From Planctomycetota bacterium (GTDB lineage: Bacteria > Planctomycetota > UBA1135 > GCA-002686595): a stretch of DNA of 54,637 nucleotides. Both the position numbers and the translations under genes were made by a program. The notes beneath the pieces are model-generated. The model was not told the DNA's origin and searched no databases. It saw only the letters and a program-made list of their open reading frames with translations. The stretch covers positions 1-54,637 of the forward strand of contig NYUD01000051.1 of NCBI GenBank assembly GCA_002683825.1. Reading direction: 5' to 3'. Below, in pieces: positions 1-9,686 of this stretch (its first letter is position 1; the number at the start of each line of letters is the position of its first letter).

Positions 1-3000
1 CGTCACCTCCGATGGTGATGAGAGCGCCGCCCAGGGAGCTGGCGTTCTGCGGCATGATCGTGTTCGTGGACAGGCCATCGAGGTAGCGGAAGGCGTCGGC
101 GAGAGTCGAAGTGCCGTTATTGTTCAGCACCGTGACGTCGACGAGGCCGGGGAGACCGTCAGGTGTGGTGCAGAAGATCCGTGAATCGCTGTCGACCTGA
201 ACGGCGGTGGCGGGTGTGGCACCGATCAGGACAACGGTGGCGCCGGCGTTGATGGCCGTGAATTCCGAACCGTTCAGTGTGATCACCGTTCCGCCGGCGG
301 ATGGTCCTTCGACGGGTGTGATCGAACTCAGCGTCGGCACGCGAGGGTTGTAGGTGAAAGCGCCCGACAGAAGCGCCGTACCGTTGGTGTTGGTCACAGT
401 GACCTCGACCGTCGCATTGGCGTTCCCCGGAGGGGTCAGGCAGAGGATCGACGTGTCGCTGAGGACCGACGTGGCGGCAGCCGCGACGCTGCCGAATTCG
501 ACGGCAGGTACCCCCGCGGCATCCTCCAAGAAACCGCTACCGAGGATGAGAACGCTGGTCGCGCCCAGTTCGGACCCGGACGTGGGCGACAGACTCGCGA
601 TGGATGGAGCGGCGTGATAGCGAATGGCCTCGGTCAGGCTCGCCGTGGCGTTGTCGTTGGAAACGACGACATCCACGCTGGCGTCCGGAGTGCCCGGAGG
701 CAGGGTGAAGGAGAGGGAAGTGTTCGAGAGGATGTTGACGGTCGAGGAAAGCGTGTCACCGACGCGCACGCTGGTTACACCTGCCGTGGAGCTGGTGAAT
801 CCCGATCCGGTCAAGGTCATCAGCGTGCCACCGACCGGGCTGGCGTGCGTCGGAGAGAGGCCGGAGAGGGTCAGGTCATCGAGATAGCGGAAGGCTCCGG
901 CGAGCACGGCGGAACCGTTGTTGTTCACGATCGTGACGTCCTCCAGAGCACCCGGCGCCCCGGCCGGTGCATTGCATTGAATGGTCGAGTCATCGATCAC
1001 CTGTACGTTGGAGGCCTCCATGGCTCCGAAGCGGACAAACGTGGCGCCGGCGTTGACCCCCTGGAAGCCGCTGCCGGTCAGGGTGACGTCGGTGCCGCCG
1101 TTTGACGGGCCCTGTTCGGGCACTATGAAGGTCAGATTCGGTGCCGGTGCGTCGTAGGTGAAGGCGTTGGCCAAGGTCACCATCCCGTTGTTGTTCGTAA
1201 CGCCGATGGGGACGAGAGCGCCGGGCTGTCCGGACGGTGCTTCACAGAGAAGGGAGTCGTCTCCAAGGACCACAACGGAGGGCGATGGCAGGATTCCGAA
1301 CATGACCGAGTTCGTTCCAGGAGAGTTGTCCTGGTAGCCTTTGCCGGAGAGCAACACCAATGTTCCGCCGGATGCAGGACCGTTGGTCGGCGAAACATGA
1401 GCAAGTGTCGGCGCGTCGTAATAGTGGAAACCGTTTGCCAACGAAACGGCGTTGCCCCGACTGTTACCGACAACGACGTCGACCGAGTTTCCGGGTTGCC
1501 CTACGGGCAAGATGCAGGTCAGCGTCGTGTCGTCGATGACGTTTACGGCTGAGGCAGGGCGACTTCCTACACTGACGTTGACTCCGCCGGGATCATCGAG
1601 GAAACCGAGCCCGGACAGGGTGAGCTGCGTTCCGCCGAGACCGCTGGCGTTTGCCGGAGTCACGGTGTTCAGGCGCAGTGCCGTTTCAAACGTGAAGGCG
1701 TTCAGTAGGACGTCCGACCCGTTTGCGTTCTGTAGGGTGATATCGACCAGTCCGCCTGGACCGGGAGGGGCCGTGCACATGATGGTGTCTTCGCTCAGCA
1801 CCAAGACGTCAAGAGCCGGCTGAGATCCGAAGAGGACCTGGGCCGGACCGGAACCGAGGTCGCGGAAGCGAATGCCCTTGATCGTCATCAGCGACCCCCC
1901 GCTCGAAGGACCGGATGACGGGCTGATGGAGGTCAGTAAGGGGTATTGGTTGTATCTGTAGCCGTTGAGCAGGATCGAATCCCCGTTGCGGTTGCCTACC
2001 GTAACGTTGACGGTCTGACCCGGATTGCCGGGCGGTGCGATGCACACCGCGGTCGTGTCGTTGATGACCAGCAAGGAAGTGGGTACCGCGGCCCCGAACT
2101 TGATGTGTAGGGGACCGCCACTCAGGAGACCCTTTCCGTGGAACGTGACTTCGCTGCCGCCAGCTGAGGGTCCGGAGGGGGGCGTGAGGCTGGATACGGA
2201 CACCAGGCCGCCAAAGGTGATGAAACCCGCGTTCGAGCGACCGTTCTGGTTTGTGACGGTGACGGCAACGGTAGACCCGGGAGCTCCGAGGGGTGCGCGA
2301 CAGACGATCTGAGTGTCGCTCTTGACCCGCACTTGGGTCGAACTGACGTTTCCGAACAGTACGTCCGTCTCACCGGCTTCGTTCATCAAGAAGCCACTGC
2401 CGTTGACAACGACGCGAAAGCCGCCCGATGGCGAGCCGCTGCTGGGAGAGATCGCCGAGACTACCGGTTCGGCGTTGTATGTGTAACCGCCCTCGATTTC
2501 GGAGAAACCGTTGCGGTTGACCATGGTGACGTCCACGACCCTTGGCCCCGATGACGGGGGTGCATGGGCCGTCAAGGTTGAATCGTCTACGATCTGTACG
2601 GCGCTCGCTGTGAAGCCGCCAAAGAGCACCTGAGGCAGGGCTGCGCCTTCTGCCAGGAAGTTCTTCCCCAGGATCGTGACCTCTGTGCCGCCAAGTGGAG
2701 TACCGCGTTGGGGGCTTAGATTCATGATCTGCGGCGTCACCGCGCGCAGCATGACATTGCCGTGTGGGTTGACCGTTTCGCGCGTACCGTCCAGCGTTGG
2801 ACAGCTTCCATCCGTTCCGGATCCCCGCACGATGAACCGGTTGTTACTGTCATTCTCCAGATCGACGACCAGATCCAGGGAGCCGAGGGTGTGTCCAGGG
2901 CGGAGGAAGAACCAGATCTTGCCGACCGGCGAGGGGAAGCTCAGTACTTCGCTGCCGCAGGGATCACCCCCCGTGATGGGGCGGCGGGCCGCCAGGTCTT

Positions 3001-3703
3001 TTGGGCTCCACCCACCGAGTGCGTAAAGTAGAGCTTCGTCGGCCTGGTGATACCATATCTCGGCAATCGTATAGCCGAGCGCCCGTAGCTCCCGGAAGGC
3101 TGCCGGGTTGATGTGATCGCCGTGGCCGTGGGGTGTGACGAAGATGATCTGGCTACTCGCAGGGGAACGTCCCATGCACGTGCGGATCACCTGATCGACG
3201 CGCGACATGTCGTGCGCTGCATCGTAAAGGGCGGTCCCGGGGCCGTACGGATCTCCGTATCCCGCGCCGAACATCAGGACATTCCCGTCGCTCAGGGGGA
3301 AGAGGTCGATGTTGGTGTTGTTCTCCGCATCCAGCCCTTCCTGTGTTGCCTTGACGCTATAGATGGCATAGAAGCCCATCGAGTCGTCGCCCGTCAAAGG
3401 AACGTAATCGACTCCAAGGTTCAACGGTGTGGGTGTGTTCCCTCGCGCCGAACCCGCGGAGCAGGCTGTGATGTCGAGCACTTCGCCGCTGCTAGGCGGT
3501 TTCAGGTAAGGAGTGCCGGGGCCGTAACGATAGCCCGCAGGCGGTGCCTTCGTCAGACAGGTGTGAGCGCTGCGGGATTCCGGACCGGACCTGGAGACCA
3601 TGGAGGAATTTACAGGTATGGTCCGTTGCACAGCCGTGGCAGGCGTGGAGATTGCGAAGATGTATAGCAGTGCGAGCATTCCGGCCCTACGTAAGTTCTG
3701 CAT
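1..3703 (-). CDS. Secreted metallo-beta-lactamase-fold protein with at least ten IPT/TIG repeats (C-terminus beyond window)
   Basis: The minus strand is open from an ATG at 3703 to the left edge, so at least 1,234 residues are encoded and the stop lies outside. The N-terminus is a signal peptide (MQNLRRAGMLALLYIFAI, then an STPATA cleavage region). Residues about 100-320 hold a metallo-beta-lactamase fold: HGHGDH at 192-197 is the HxHxDH metal motif and a later GHTPGS is the third motif. After that come repeats of about 88 residues of the IPT/TIG (Ig-like) type, each starting GGT-V-I-G and containing a DVTV-N-NG strand. I count ten such strands at about 112, 381, 650, 909, 1187, 1453, 1718, 1983, 2242 and 2510, and an eleventh repeat begins at the edge. 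The product is probably extracellular or surface-attached. The substrate is unknown. Confidence 0.85.
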   Translation of the reverse strand, partial: MQNLRRAGMLALLYIFAISTPATAVQRTIPVNSSMVSRSGPESRSAHTCLTKAPPAGYRYGPGTPYLKPPSSGEVLDITACSAGSARGNTPTPLNLGVDYVPLTGDDSMGFYAIYSVKATQEGLDAENNTNIDLFPLSDGNVLMFGAGYGDPYGPGTALYDAAHDMSRVDQVIRTCMGRSPASSQIIFVTPHGHGDHINPAAFRELRALGYTIAEIWYHQADEALLYALGGWSPKDLAARRPITGGDPCGSEVLSFPSPVGKIWFFLRPGHTLGSLDLVVDLENDSNNRFIVRGSGTDGSCPTLDGTRETVNPHGNVMLRAVTPQIMNLSPQRGTPLGGTEVTILGKNFLAEGAALPQVLFGGFTASAVQIVDDSTLTAHAPPSSGPRVVDVTMVNRNGFSEIEGGYTYNAEPVVSAISPSSGSPSGGFRVVVNGSGFLMNEAGETDVLFGNVSSTQVRVKSDTQIVCRAPLGAPGSTVAVTVTNQNGRSNAGFITFGGLVSVSSLTPPSGPSAGGSEVTFHGKGLLSGGPLHIKFGAAVPTSLLVINDTTAVCIAPPGNPGQTVNVTVGNRNGDSILLNGYRYNQYPLLTSISPSSGPSSGGSLMTIKGIRFRDLGSGPAQVLFGSQPALDVLVLSEDTIMCTAPPGPGGLVDITLQNANGSDVLLNAFTFETALRLNTVTPANASGLGGTQLTLSGLGFLDDPGGVNVSVGSRPASAVNVIDDTTLTCILPVGQPGNSVDVVVGNSRGNAVSLANGFHYYDAPTLAHVSPTNGPASGGTLVLLSGKGYQDNSPGTNSVMFGILPSPSVVVLGDDSLLCEAPSGQPGALVPIGVTNNNGMVTLANAFTYDAPAPNLTFIVPEQGPSNGGTDVTLTGSGFQGVNAGATFVRFGAMEASNVQVIDDSTIQCNAPAGAPGALEDVTIVNNNGSAVLAGAFRYLDDLTLSGLSPTHASPVGGTLMTLTGSGFTSSTAGVTSVRVGDTLSSTVNILSNTSLSFTLPPGTPDASVDVVVSNDNATASLTEAIRYHAAPSIASLSPTSGSELGATSVLILGSGFLEDAAGVPAVEFGSVAAAATSVLSDTSILCLTPPGNANATVEVTVTNTNGTALLSGAFTYNPRVPTLSSITPVEGPSAGGTVITLNGSEFTAINAGATVVLIGATPATAVQVDSDSRIFCTTPDGLPGLVDVTVLNNNGTSTLADAFRYLDGLSTNTIMPQNASSLGGALITIGGD

Positions 3704-4921
3704 TGGTGCAGGGTTCTATTGGGTAGTTGAGAAAGACAACCCGCGAGACGGGAATAAGGGGATGCCAGAAGAACCGTACCCTGCTCCTAGGGAGGGGTCT
3801 GGGAATCTTGTTCCTCAGCTAAAAAGCCCGGTGGATGTCTCACGCAACAAGGACGTTTTCGGGCTTGAAAGAAATAAAGGCCGCCTTGAAGAGCGGGTCT
3901 GGGCGGCAGCGTGCTTCACACGGCTGGCATTTCTCCAAGGACCTTCTCCGGGGACCTCTTCGGCTGAACCCCTTGGAGGCGTCCAAGTCCTGCGAAGCAC
4001 GTTGCTTGCTCACACCTGAGGCGGGAACCTCGCTTCGCTATTTGTTGCCCGGTGCAAGGTCCCGCCCAACGCCTTGGTTGAAGCGAGGACTGATCGTCCT
4101 GCTAAGCCAAGGCTTCGGGTCCGTCACCGGATGCTTCGCAGTCTTTCCGGCCGACTGGAGGGGGTGGGACGTGTTCTCGAGTGCCCACCTCCTTGGATTG
4201 TAGAGACCGACTTTGCGCAAGATCGCGGCTATGGGCTTGTGGCACTCCTGCAGCGAGAAATTCTTCATGAAGTGGCTGAATCGCTTCGGTGAAAGAAGTT
4301 GCTCCAGTCGAGGTCCAGCCGGAGCGAGTGCTCACCCATGCAAACCTCGTACAGTTCGGTCCCGGAAAGGGGTCGCCTTGGAGAAGCAATAGCTCCCCTG
4401 GACTGGAGGGGTGGAGCCACGGGATTTCGGTTTACGATGCGGAGCCGGCCCGGCCGCGCCGAGTCTGCCATCCAGGATGCCCGTCGTCCCGCCGATGAGC
4501 CTGGAGTCCCTTCCGCGGATGTCTTGCCCGATGACCGGTTCCACGATCGGGCTCTTATCAGCGGGATTGCCGGTACAAACCGGGTTGCGTTTGAAATAGC
4601 AACTGAGTTTGTCGGGGAGCGGGGATAATGGCCCCCCGGGGCAACCGGGAGGAGGACCGGGAGTAGTTGCCCCAGGGAACCGCAACTCTTGAACTCTCAG
4701 AGAACTTCAAGTAGTGCTTACATCTATTCCTCACCGATCGAGGGAAATTTGGGGAGTTTGACTCCTCGATCTTTGCCCTGACGGGCGGGGCTTGAGACGG
4801 TTGCGTCAGATTGGCCGTGCGAAGCTGGAAATACTTTCTTGAGTGGCGCGGAAATCTCCGGACCATCTGCGCCATGCGAAAAACATGCGGTAGGACCGGC
4901 TGTCTTTCTGGCGAGGAATCC
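3704..4921. other. 1.2-kb stretch without a supportable gene
   Basis: This lies between the divergent MBL-IPT/TIG gene and the YfaZ-like gene. All six frames give only short overlapping ORFs with no recognisable motif, signal peptide or ribosome binding site. Base composition is more mixed than in the neighbours. An 8-bp inverted repeat (4638-4645 with 4666-4673, GGGGCAAC/GTTGCCCC) is the only structure I see. It must hold promoters for both flanking genes, and it may also hold decayed coding sequence or an untranslated RNA, neither of which I can demonstrate. Confidence 0.5.
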
Positions 4922-5614
4922 GTGTGGACCTCCTACCTGGGATTCCCCGCGATGCTCCCGCTAGCGGTCCTGCTGTTTCCGGTTCCCTTCCCGCAGGAAG
5001 AGAAAGCCCCGAGCCCGGCGGTTCCTCAGACGGAAGACAGCCTTACCAGCCAGCGGGAAGCTTTCCGATACGTCAGCGGGGATGATTCCTATTCCTATGC
5101 CGGGCACCGCCCCAGCCATGCCTTCGAGCTTGCCTACTCCTTCGAGTCCTTGTGGGTGGCCTATCGGGGGCGCTTCCAACGCGGCAAGGGGTACGGGACC
5201 GTGGGGGGGTTCCGCAATGAGGATGACGACGCCGCATTCCTGGTGCGGATCATGCGCTTCGGGGAGCCACGCAACGATGTGCCCCTGGGGCTGGGCGTGG
5301 GGTTGGGGTTGTACGGCGGCTTCATCGATCAGCCCAATGTCGACTTCTACGCCCTGACGCTCTCAGCCTATGCAGACTATGCCTTCAATACGGCCTGGCC
5401 CCTGCGCTTGAGCGCCGAGTTCTCCTTTTCACCCGACATCGCCACGACTTCGAAGGCGGACGATCTTCTCGACCTTCTGGCTCGCCTGGAGGTCGAACTG
5501 TCGGACTTCGCAGGAGCGTTCATCGGTGGGCGGCTGTTCGAGGTTACGCTGGAGGGTGGACAGGAGATTGACCTGGACAGCAGCATTTACGTCGGAATTC
5601 GGCTGTGGTTCTGA
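4922..5614 (+). CDS. YfaZ-like outer-membrane beta-barrel protein
   Basis: About 230 residues are encoded from a GTG at 4922 preceded by GCGAGGA; an ATG at 4952 is the alternative. The longer reading frame begins with a TTG at 4811 and would place a signal peptide in mid-protein, so I reject it. A hydrophobic signal segment (MLPLAVLLFPVPFP) is followed by alternating aromatic and polar strands, glycine-rich turns, and a C-terminal YVGIRLWF that ends in phenylalanine, as beta-barrels do. The strand pattern recalls the YfaZ family. Function in that family is unknown. It sits 13 bases before the glutaminyl cyclase start. Confidence 0.6.
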   Translation: MWTSYLGFPAMLPLAVLLFPVPFPQEEKAPSPAVPQTEDSLTSQREAFRYVSGDDSYSYAGHRPSHAFELAYSFESLWVAYRGRFQRGKGYGTVGGFRNEDDDAAFLVRIMRFGEPRNDVPLGLGVGLGLYGGFIDQPNVDFYALTLSAYADYAFNTAWPLRLSAEFSFSPDIATTSKADDLLDLLARLEVELSDFAGAFIGGRLFEVTLEGGQEIDLDSSIYVGIRLWF

Positions 5615-5627
5615 TCCCGGGCGACCC

Positions 5628-6458
5628 ATGAAATCGATAGAGAACCTTTCGGCGGAGTGCACGCCAGCACACCGGATGGCTGTGCGAAAGAGCCCCCTAT
5701 TGCAGTGGCTGCCGGCCTTGTTGGCCGTCGCGCCGGGATACTCCGGCTGCACGCCGGACGTGCTCGGGTACGAGGTTGTCAAGACCTATCCGCACGACGG
5801 CGGGGCATACACGCAGGGTCTCTTGTGGCATGCTGGAAAGCTGTACGAGAGCACCGGCCGCTACGGGGTCTCGAGCTTCAGGCGTTGCGACCTCACGACG
5901 GGTGAGGTCGAAAAGAAGGTCGATCTTCCGGAAAACCTCTTCGGAGAAGGTCTCACTTTTCACAACGGACTCTTCTACCAGCTGACCTGGACCGGGGAGC
6001 AGTGCCGTGTGTACGACGCGAAGACGATGGAGTTCAAGAAAACTCTGCCCTACAAGGGCGAGGGTTGGGGTCTGACCTCCGACGGCGAACGGTTGATCAT
6101 GAGCGACGGTACCGACCTCCTTTCCTACCGCGATCCCAAGACCTTCGAGGAACTGCGGCGCGTGCGCGTTCACGAAGGGAAGAAAAAACTGTTGGAAATC
6201 AACGAGCTCGAGTACATCGCGTCGGGTCCCTACGAGGGCGAGATTTGGGCCAACGTGTGGAAAAGTATGGCCATTGCTCGCATCGCTGCGAAGAGTGGAA
6301 AGATCAACGGCTGGATCGATCTGACCGGAATCTTCGATAACCGGCGTATTCAGGATGAGGATGCGGTCCTGAACGGTATCGCCTTTGATGCGACGGATAA
6401 CCGAGTCTTCGTCACGGGCAAGCTCTGGCCCAAGCTGTTTTGGATCCGCGTCAAGTAA
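5628..6458 (+). CDS. Glutaminyl-peptide cyclotransferase (beta-propeller type)
   Basis: 276 residues from ATG 5628. ATG 5676 is an equally good start, because it directly precedes a lipoprotein-type signal (LLQWLPALLAVAP then GYSGC). The mature part has the five-bladed propeller signatures of plant/bacterial-type glutaminyl cyclases: YPHDGGAYTQGLLW, LYESTGRYG, FGEGLTF, YQLTW, EGWGLTSDG, INELEYI, EIWANVW and LNGIAFD. The enzyme converts N-terminal glutamine of exported proteins to pyroglutamate, most likely outside the cytoplasmic membrane here. It is followed at 40 bases by a PQQ-like propeller gene on the same strand. The family call is strong; the physiological substrates are unknown. Confidence 0.88.
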   Translation: MKSIENLSAECTPAHRMAVRKSPLLQWLPALLAVAPGYSGCTPDVLGYEVVKTYPHDGGAYTQGLLWHAGKLYESTGRYGVSSFRRCDLTTGEVEKKVDLPENLFGEGLTFHNGLFYQLTWTGEQCRVYDAKTMEFKKTLPYKGEGWGLTSDGERLIMSDGTDLLSYRDPKTFEELRRVRVHEGKKKLLEINELEYIASGPYEGEIWANVWKSMAIARIAAKSGKINGWIDLTGIFDNRRIQDEDAVLNGIAFDATDNRVFVTGKLWPKLFWIRVK

Positions 6459-6498
6459 GACGGGGTCCCCCGCGGGAGCGGGGGAGTGGGCCCTACGC

Positions 6499-7941
6499 AT
6501 GAATCGAACCAAGCTGCTGCTCCTTCTGTGCCCGTCGTGGTTCGCCACCATGGGGGCGACCCAGGAGCCGACTCTCACCTCGGACGACCCGGAGCGAGCC
6601 CACGAGGGGTTGCGCTTCTTCAACGATCCTGGCCCCCTTTCTGCGGGAGCGGTCGTGGAGGATTGGCCGGGCTTTCTCGGTCCCCGTCGCGACGGCCATT
6701 CGAGGGAGACAGGGCTGCGAAAGAGTTTTCCAGAAGAGGGGCTCGTTCTTGTCTGGTCGCGGGAGATCGGAGGCGGATATGCGGGGCCTGCCATCGTTGG
6801 GGAACGGCTGGTTTTCACACACCGCGAGGGCAACGAGACGCTGATCGATTGCCTGGAGGCGAGTACGGGGCGGCGCTTCTGGCAGCACCGTCGTCCGTGT
6901 GAATACTCCGGCAGGTTCATCCGCGACGGCGGACCGCGGGCAACCCCCACGATCGCGGGAGGGCGGGTCTTCGTGCACGGCGTGGAGGGTGTGTTGTGTT
7001 GCCTCGAACTGGAGAGCGGCGAGCTCCTGTGGCAACGGAATTTCCAGAAGGACTTCGGCAGCGGGGATGATTTCTTCGGTGTGGTCTCGAGTCCCCTCGT
7101 GCACGAAGGACTCTTGATCCAACAGGTCGGCGCCAACGAGGGAGCTACCGTCGTCGCCCTTGACGTGGCGACCGGCGAAGAGCGCTGGCGAGCGGAGAAC
7201 GGTTGGGGCCCCAGCTGCGCCTCGCCGGTGGTCGGAATCTTGGCCGGGAGGAAACGACTCTTCGTTCTTGCGGGGGGGGAGTCGCGGCCACCCGTCGGAG
7301 GTCTCCTGGTCCTCGACCCGAAGAGCGGCGAGGTCGCCTTCAATTTTTCATTCCGTAGCCGTCGGGAGCTATCGGTCGTCGGCGCCACGCCGATCGTCGG
7401 GGACGGTTTCGTCCTTGTCACCGATGGCTACAGCGCTGGAACGGTGGCGCTCGAGATCGACGCCAAGGAAGGCCTGCGGCCCCGCTGGCGTAACCGTATG
7501 GGGTTCGAGTTCACCAACCCCCTTTACGTCGAGGGGCGGGTGTGGGCTGTCGACGGGGTCTCGGGGCGTGCTGGTGCGATCACATGTCTCGATCCGGAAA
7601 GTGGCGAGGAACTGTGGCGCCGCGATATCGACTGGCTGGAGCGGGTTTACAGCGCCGGGAGCGTGAAGGAGCTATCCCTCAGCATCGGGCAGGGCTCGAT
7701 CCTGGCGGTGGATGGGGATCTGCTCTGCCTGGGAGACGATGGCGCTCTTCTGTGGATAGAAACGAGTGCCGGCGCCATCGCAATCCGGGACCGCACGCGG
7801 CTGTTTCACGCGCTCCAGGCGTGGACTCCGCCCGTGGTGAACCGAGGGCTCCTGTACGTTTGTCAGAACAACCGCGAGCGTTTCGGCGTGAAGCCCGAGC
7901 CTCCGCGGCTTCTGTGTTTCGATCTGCGTGCGGTGGATTGA
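6499..7941 (+). CDS. Secreted PQQ-binding-like beta-propeller protein
   Basis: 480 residues from ATG 6499; longer frames overlap the cyclase gene and put the signal peptide inside. The N-terminus is MNRTKLLLLLCPSWFATMG, a signal peptide. The body contains repeated tryptophan-docking blades typical of quinoprotein propellers: VLVWSREIGGGYAGPAIVG, LEASTGRRFWQH, LELESGELLWQRNF, LDVATGEERWRAENGWG, LDPKSGEVAF and LDPESGEELWRR. Many planctomycete members of this fold lack dehydrogenase catalytic residues and act as structural or outer-membrane assembly-like proteins, so I do not claim enzymatic activity. A related but distinct gene lies at 15929-17284. Confidence 0.8.
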   Translation: MNRTKLLLLLCPSWFATMGATQEPTLTSDDPERAHEGLRFFNDPGPLSAGAVVEDWPGFLGPRRDGHSRETGLRKSFPEEGLVLVWSREIGGGYAGPAIVGERLVFTHREGNETLIDCLEASTGRRFWQHRRPCEYSGRFIRDGGPRATPTIAGGRVFVHGVEGVLCCLELESGELLWQRNFQKDFGSGDDFFGVVSSPLVHEGLLIQQVGANEGATVVALDVATGEERWRAENGWGPSCASPVVGILAGRKRLFVLAGGESRPPVGGLLVLDPKSGEVAFNFSFRSRRELSVVGATPIVGDGFVLVTDGYSAGTVALEIDAKEGLRPRWRNRMGFEFTNPLYVEGRVWAVDGVSGRAGAITCLDPESGEELWRRDIDWLERVYSAGSVKELSLSIGQGSILAVDGDLLCLGDDGALLWIETSAGAIAIRDRTRLFHALQAWTPPVVNRGLLYVCQNNRERFGVKPEPPRLLCFDLRAVD

Positions 7942-8062
7942 GAGCCGGCGGGGCCTGGTAGGCTCCTGACGGCCAGGGGGCTCCGTCGCACGCCCTTAGC
8001 GCCTTCTTCAGCACCGACGAGGAGCACGCCGCTCATCGAGGCTGTGCTCGAAGGGACCGTTC

Positions 8063-8115
8063 AAAACGCGCGAAACCCAGAGGCCGTCGGGCCCCTGGGT
8101 TCCGCTTGTCGTTTG
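8063..8115. terminator. Candidate bidirectional terminator hairpin
   Basis: Between two convergent genes, arms 8074-8085 (AACCCAGAGGCC) and 8090-8101 (GGCCCCTGGGTT) pair with one mismatch around a 4-base loop. Weaker flanking pairing of TTCAAAACG with CGTTTGAA extends it. There is no clean U-tract. Its position between the stops of the PQQ-like gene (7941) and the vWA gene (8148) fits shared termination. Confidence 0.4.
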
Positions 8116-8147
8116 AAACTCGGCGAGCTGAGTGGCTCCCGGAGCGG

Positions 8148-9686
8148 TTATCTGGATTTCGCCGGCTCGCGCTTCTTCAGCTGGGGCTTGGGCGGGGGCG
8201 CGGTGCTCTTTTGCGGAGGTTGGGCCTTGCCATCGACCGCGGATTCGCGTGCTTCGATCACGACTTTCCCGAAACTCAGCTTCATGCCGTTGGTGAGCAC
8301 CTTGGTGCGGTTTGAATTCGGATCCTCGATCTTGATCTCACCGGCGACGTAGGACACCCGCGCGAGCACTGCGGGTGCGTCCGGGTTCCAGGTCAAGGGA
8401 ATGTGCGCACTGGCCGAGTTGCCGATCACCAGCGGTTGAGCGCCGAGTGAAACCTCCGACTCTTCGCCCTTGCCCCAGTGGACCACGAGCCACGCCTTGC
8501 GTGAGACGGCTTCGACCACGACGATCATCATGCCGGTGCAGAGACCCAGTATCGCCGCCGCGGCGATACGTCCAGGACGATCGCCGTCCAGCTGGGGGAT
8601 GTACTCGCCCAGTTGCGGAATGGCGTACACGAAGAAGGCTCCCGCTGCAGCGCCACCCACGATGCCGCCCAGGGCCGCGCGAACGCCGCCCAGGTTCGGA
8701 ACAAAGAACGACAGGCCAATGCCCGCTCCCAGGCCCAACAGTACCCAGGAGGCGACACGGCCAGCTGCACCGTCCGCTTCGAGGGCGGAGATGTAGTTGA
8801 ACAGGGTCTGGGCGCCGGCGCCGGCCGCGGCACCGGTCAGGATTCCGCCGAAGGCGACAACCAAGATGTCCTTCAGGCCAAGGAAGCGGCGGTGGAGGTA
8901 GCGGTTCTGCGCTCCGACCAGGAGCAGGCCAGTGCCTATGGCGATGAGACTGGCCCATATGCCGGTCTTCTTGACGCTGTCGACGAAGCTGGTGTTGTCC
9001 GCTTCTGTAGTCAGCATCTGATGGGTCTGGATGAGCTCTTCCGATGACTTGAAGGCCTCGTCAAGAGCCGTGAACTCCGAGAGGAACACGTTGTCGGGGT
9101 TGCCGGCTACCCGTTCAAGGGTGGTGCGGTCAGCGAGACTGGTGGTGATGGCGACGATCTGGATGCCAGCATTGCGCACCTTTTCGGCGGCTTCCAGGGC
9201 GAGCATCTCCGGGTCTACTCCCTGGCGTTGAGTCTTGGGTTTGCCGTCCGAGAACAGGAGGATCCAGCGTTCTCCGTTGGTGTTCTTGAGGGAGTTCTGC
9301 GCAAGCTGCAGGCCTTGCGCGAGATTCGTCATGCCGCCGGCCTCGAGACGGCGGATCGAATTGCTGAGCTTGTCGACATTCCTCACTGGCGGAGTCAGTA
9401 CCTTGGCGCCGCTAGCGAATGAGACCAGCCCCATCTCGTCCGTCTCGAAGTCTTGACGCTTGACGAACCCGCCGGCGGCCTGCTTGAGCGCCTGGAGTTG
9501 TGTGATCCCCTGCGGGGTCGTGTCGTCCATGGAGCCGCTGACATCGAACAAGAGGCAGATGCTCTTGGGCTGCGTCTGCGGATTCACTTCGTTATTGGAG
9601 AAGAGAAATTCGCCCGCAAGCGCGCCGGCTGCGGCCCCGAAGGCCCCGAGAAAGGCCATGGTGAGGATTCGTTTAAAGAAGGACAT
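8148..9686 (-). CDS. Membrane protein with N-terminal vWA domain and C-terminal FHA-like domain
   Basis: 512 residues from ATG 9686, which has GGAG seven bases upstream. A signal/anchor segment at about 5-25 is followed by a von Willebrand A domain with an intact MIDAS (DVSGSMDD, D48-S50-S52) extending to about residue 230. Five hydrophobic helices follow at about 240-410, for example WASLIAIGTGLLLVGA and VASWVLLGLGAGIGLSFFV. A C-terminal segment (about 410-490) has the LVIGNSASAHIPL...IEDPNSNRTKVLTNG layout of an FHA domain. The tail is Pro/Lys-rich. FHA domains read phosphothreonine. The gene is divergent from a vWA / phosphatase / kinase triad, which suggests it is part of the same signalling unit. 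The FHA call is from pattern only. Confidence 0.75.
   Translation of the reverse strand: MSFFKRILTMAFLGAFGAAAGALAGEFLFSNNEVNPQTQPKSICLLFDVSGSMDDTTPQGITQLQALKQAAGGFVKRQDFETDEMGLVSFASGAKVLTPPVRNVDKLSNSIRRLEAGGMTNLAQGLQLAQNSLKNTNGERWILLFSDGKPKTQRQGVDPEMLALEAAEKVRNAGIQIVAITTSLADRTTLERVAGNPDNVFLSEFTALDEAFKSSEELIQTHQMLTTEADNTSFVDSVKKTGIWASLIAIGTGLLLVGAQNRYLHRRFLGLKDILVVAFGGILTGAAAGAGAQTLFNYISALEADGAAGRVASWVLLGLGAGIGLSFFVPNLGGVRAALGGIVGGAAAGAFFVYAIPQLGEYIPQLDGDRPGRIAAAAILGLCTGMMIVVVEAVSRKAWLVVHWGKGEESEVSLGAQPLVIGNSASAHIPLTWNPDAPAVLARVSYVAGEIKIEDPNSNRTKVLTNGMKLSFGKVVIEARESAVDGKAQPPQKSTAPPPKPQLKKREPAKSR

Noticed and set aside
100..2700. Regularly spaced repeats considered as a CRISPR array
   Set aside because: The ~266-bp period, the diverged units and an intact reading frame show protein domain repeats (IPT/TIG), not direct repeats with spacers.
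4038..4268. 76-residue minus-strand ORF in the empty region, considered as a transposase remnant
   Set aside because: A few residues vaguely recalled insertion-sequence ends, but no catalytic motif, inverted repeat or target duplication could be found.
5697..7421. 574-residue open frame on the minus strand
   Set aside because: It lies opposite the glutaminyl cyclase and PQQ-like genes. Ser/Arg/Pro-rich composition with no motif marks it as a high-GC antisense shadow.
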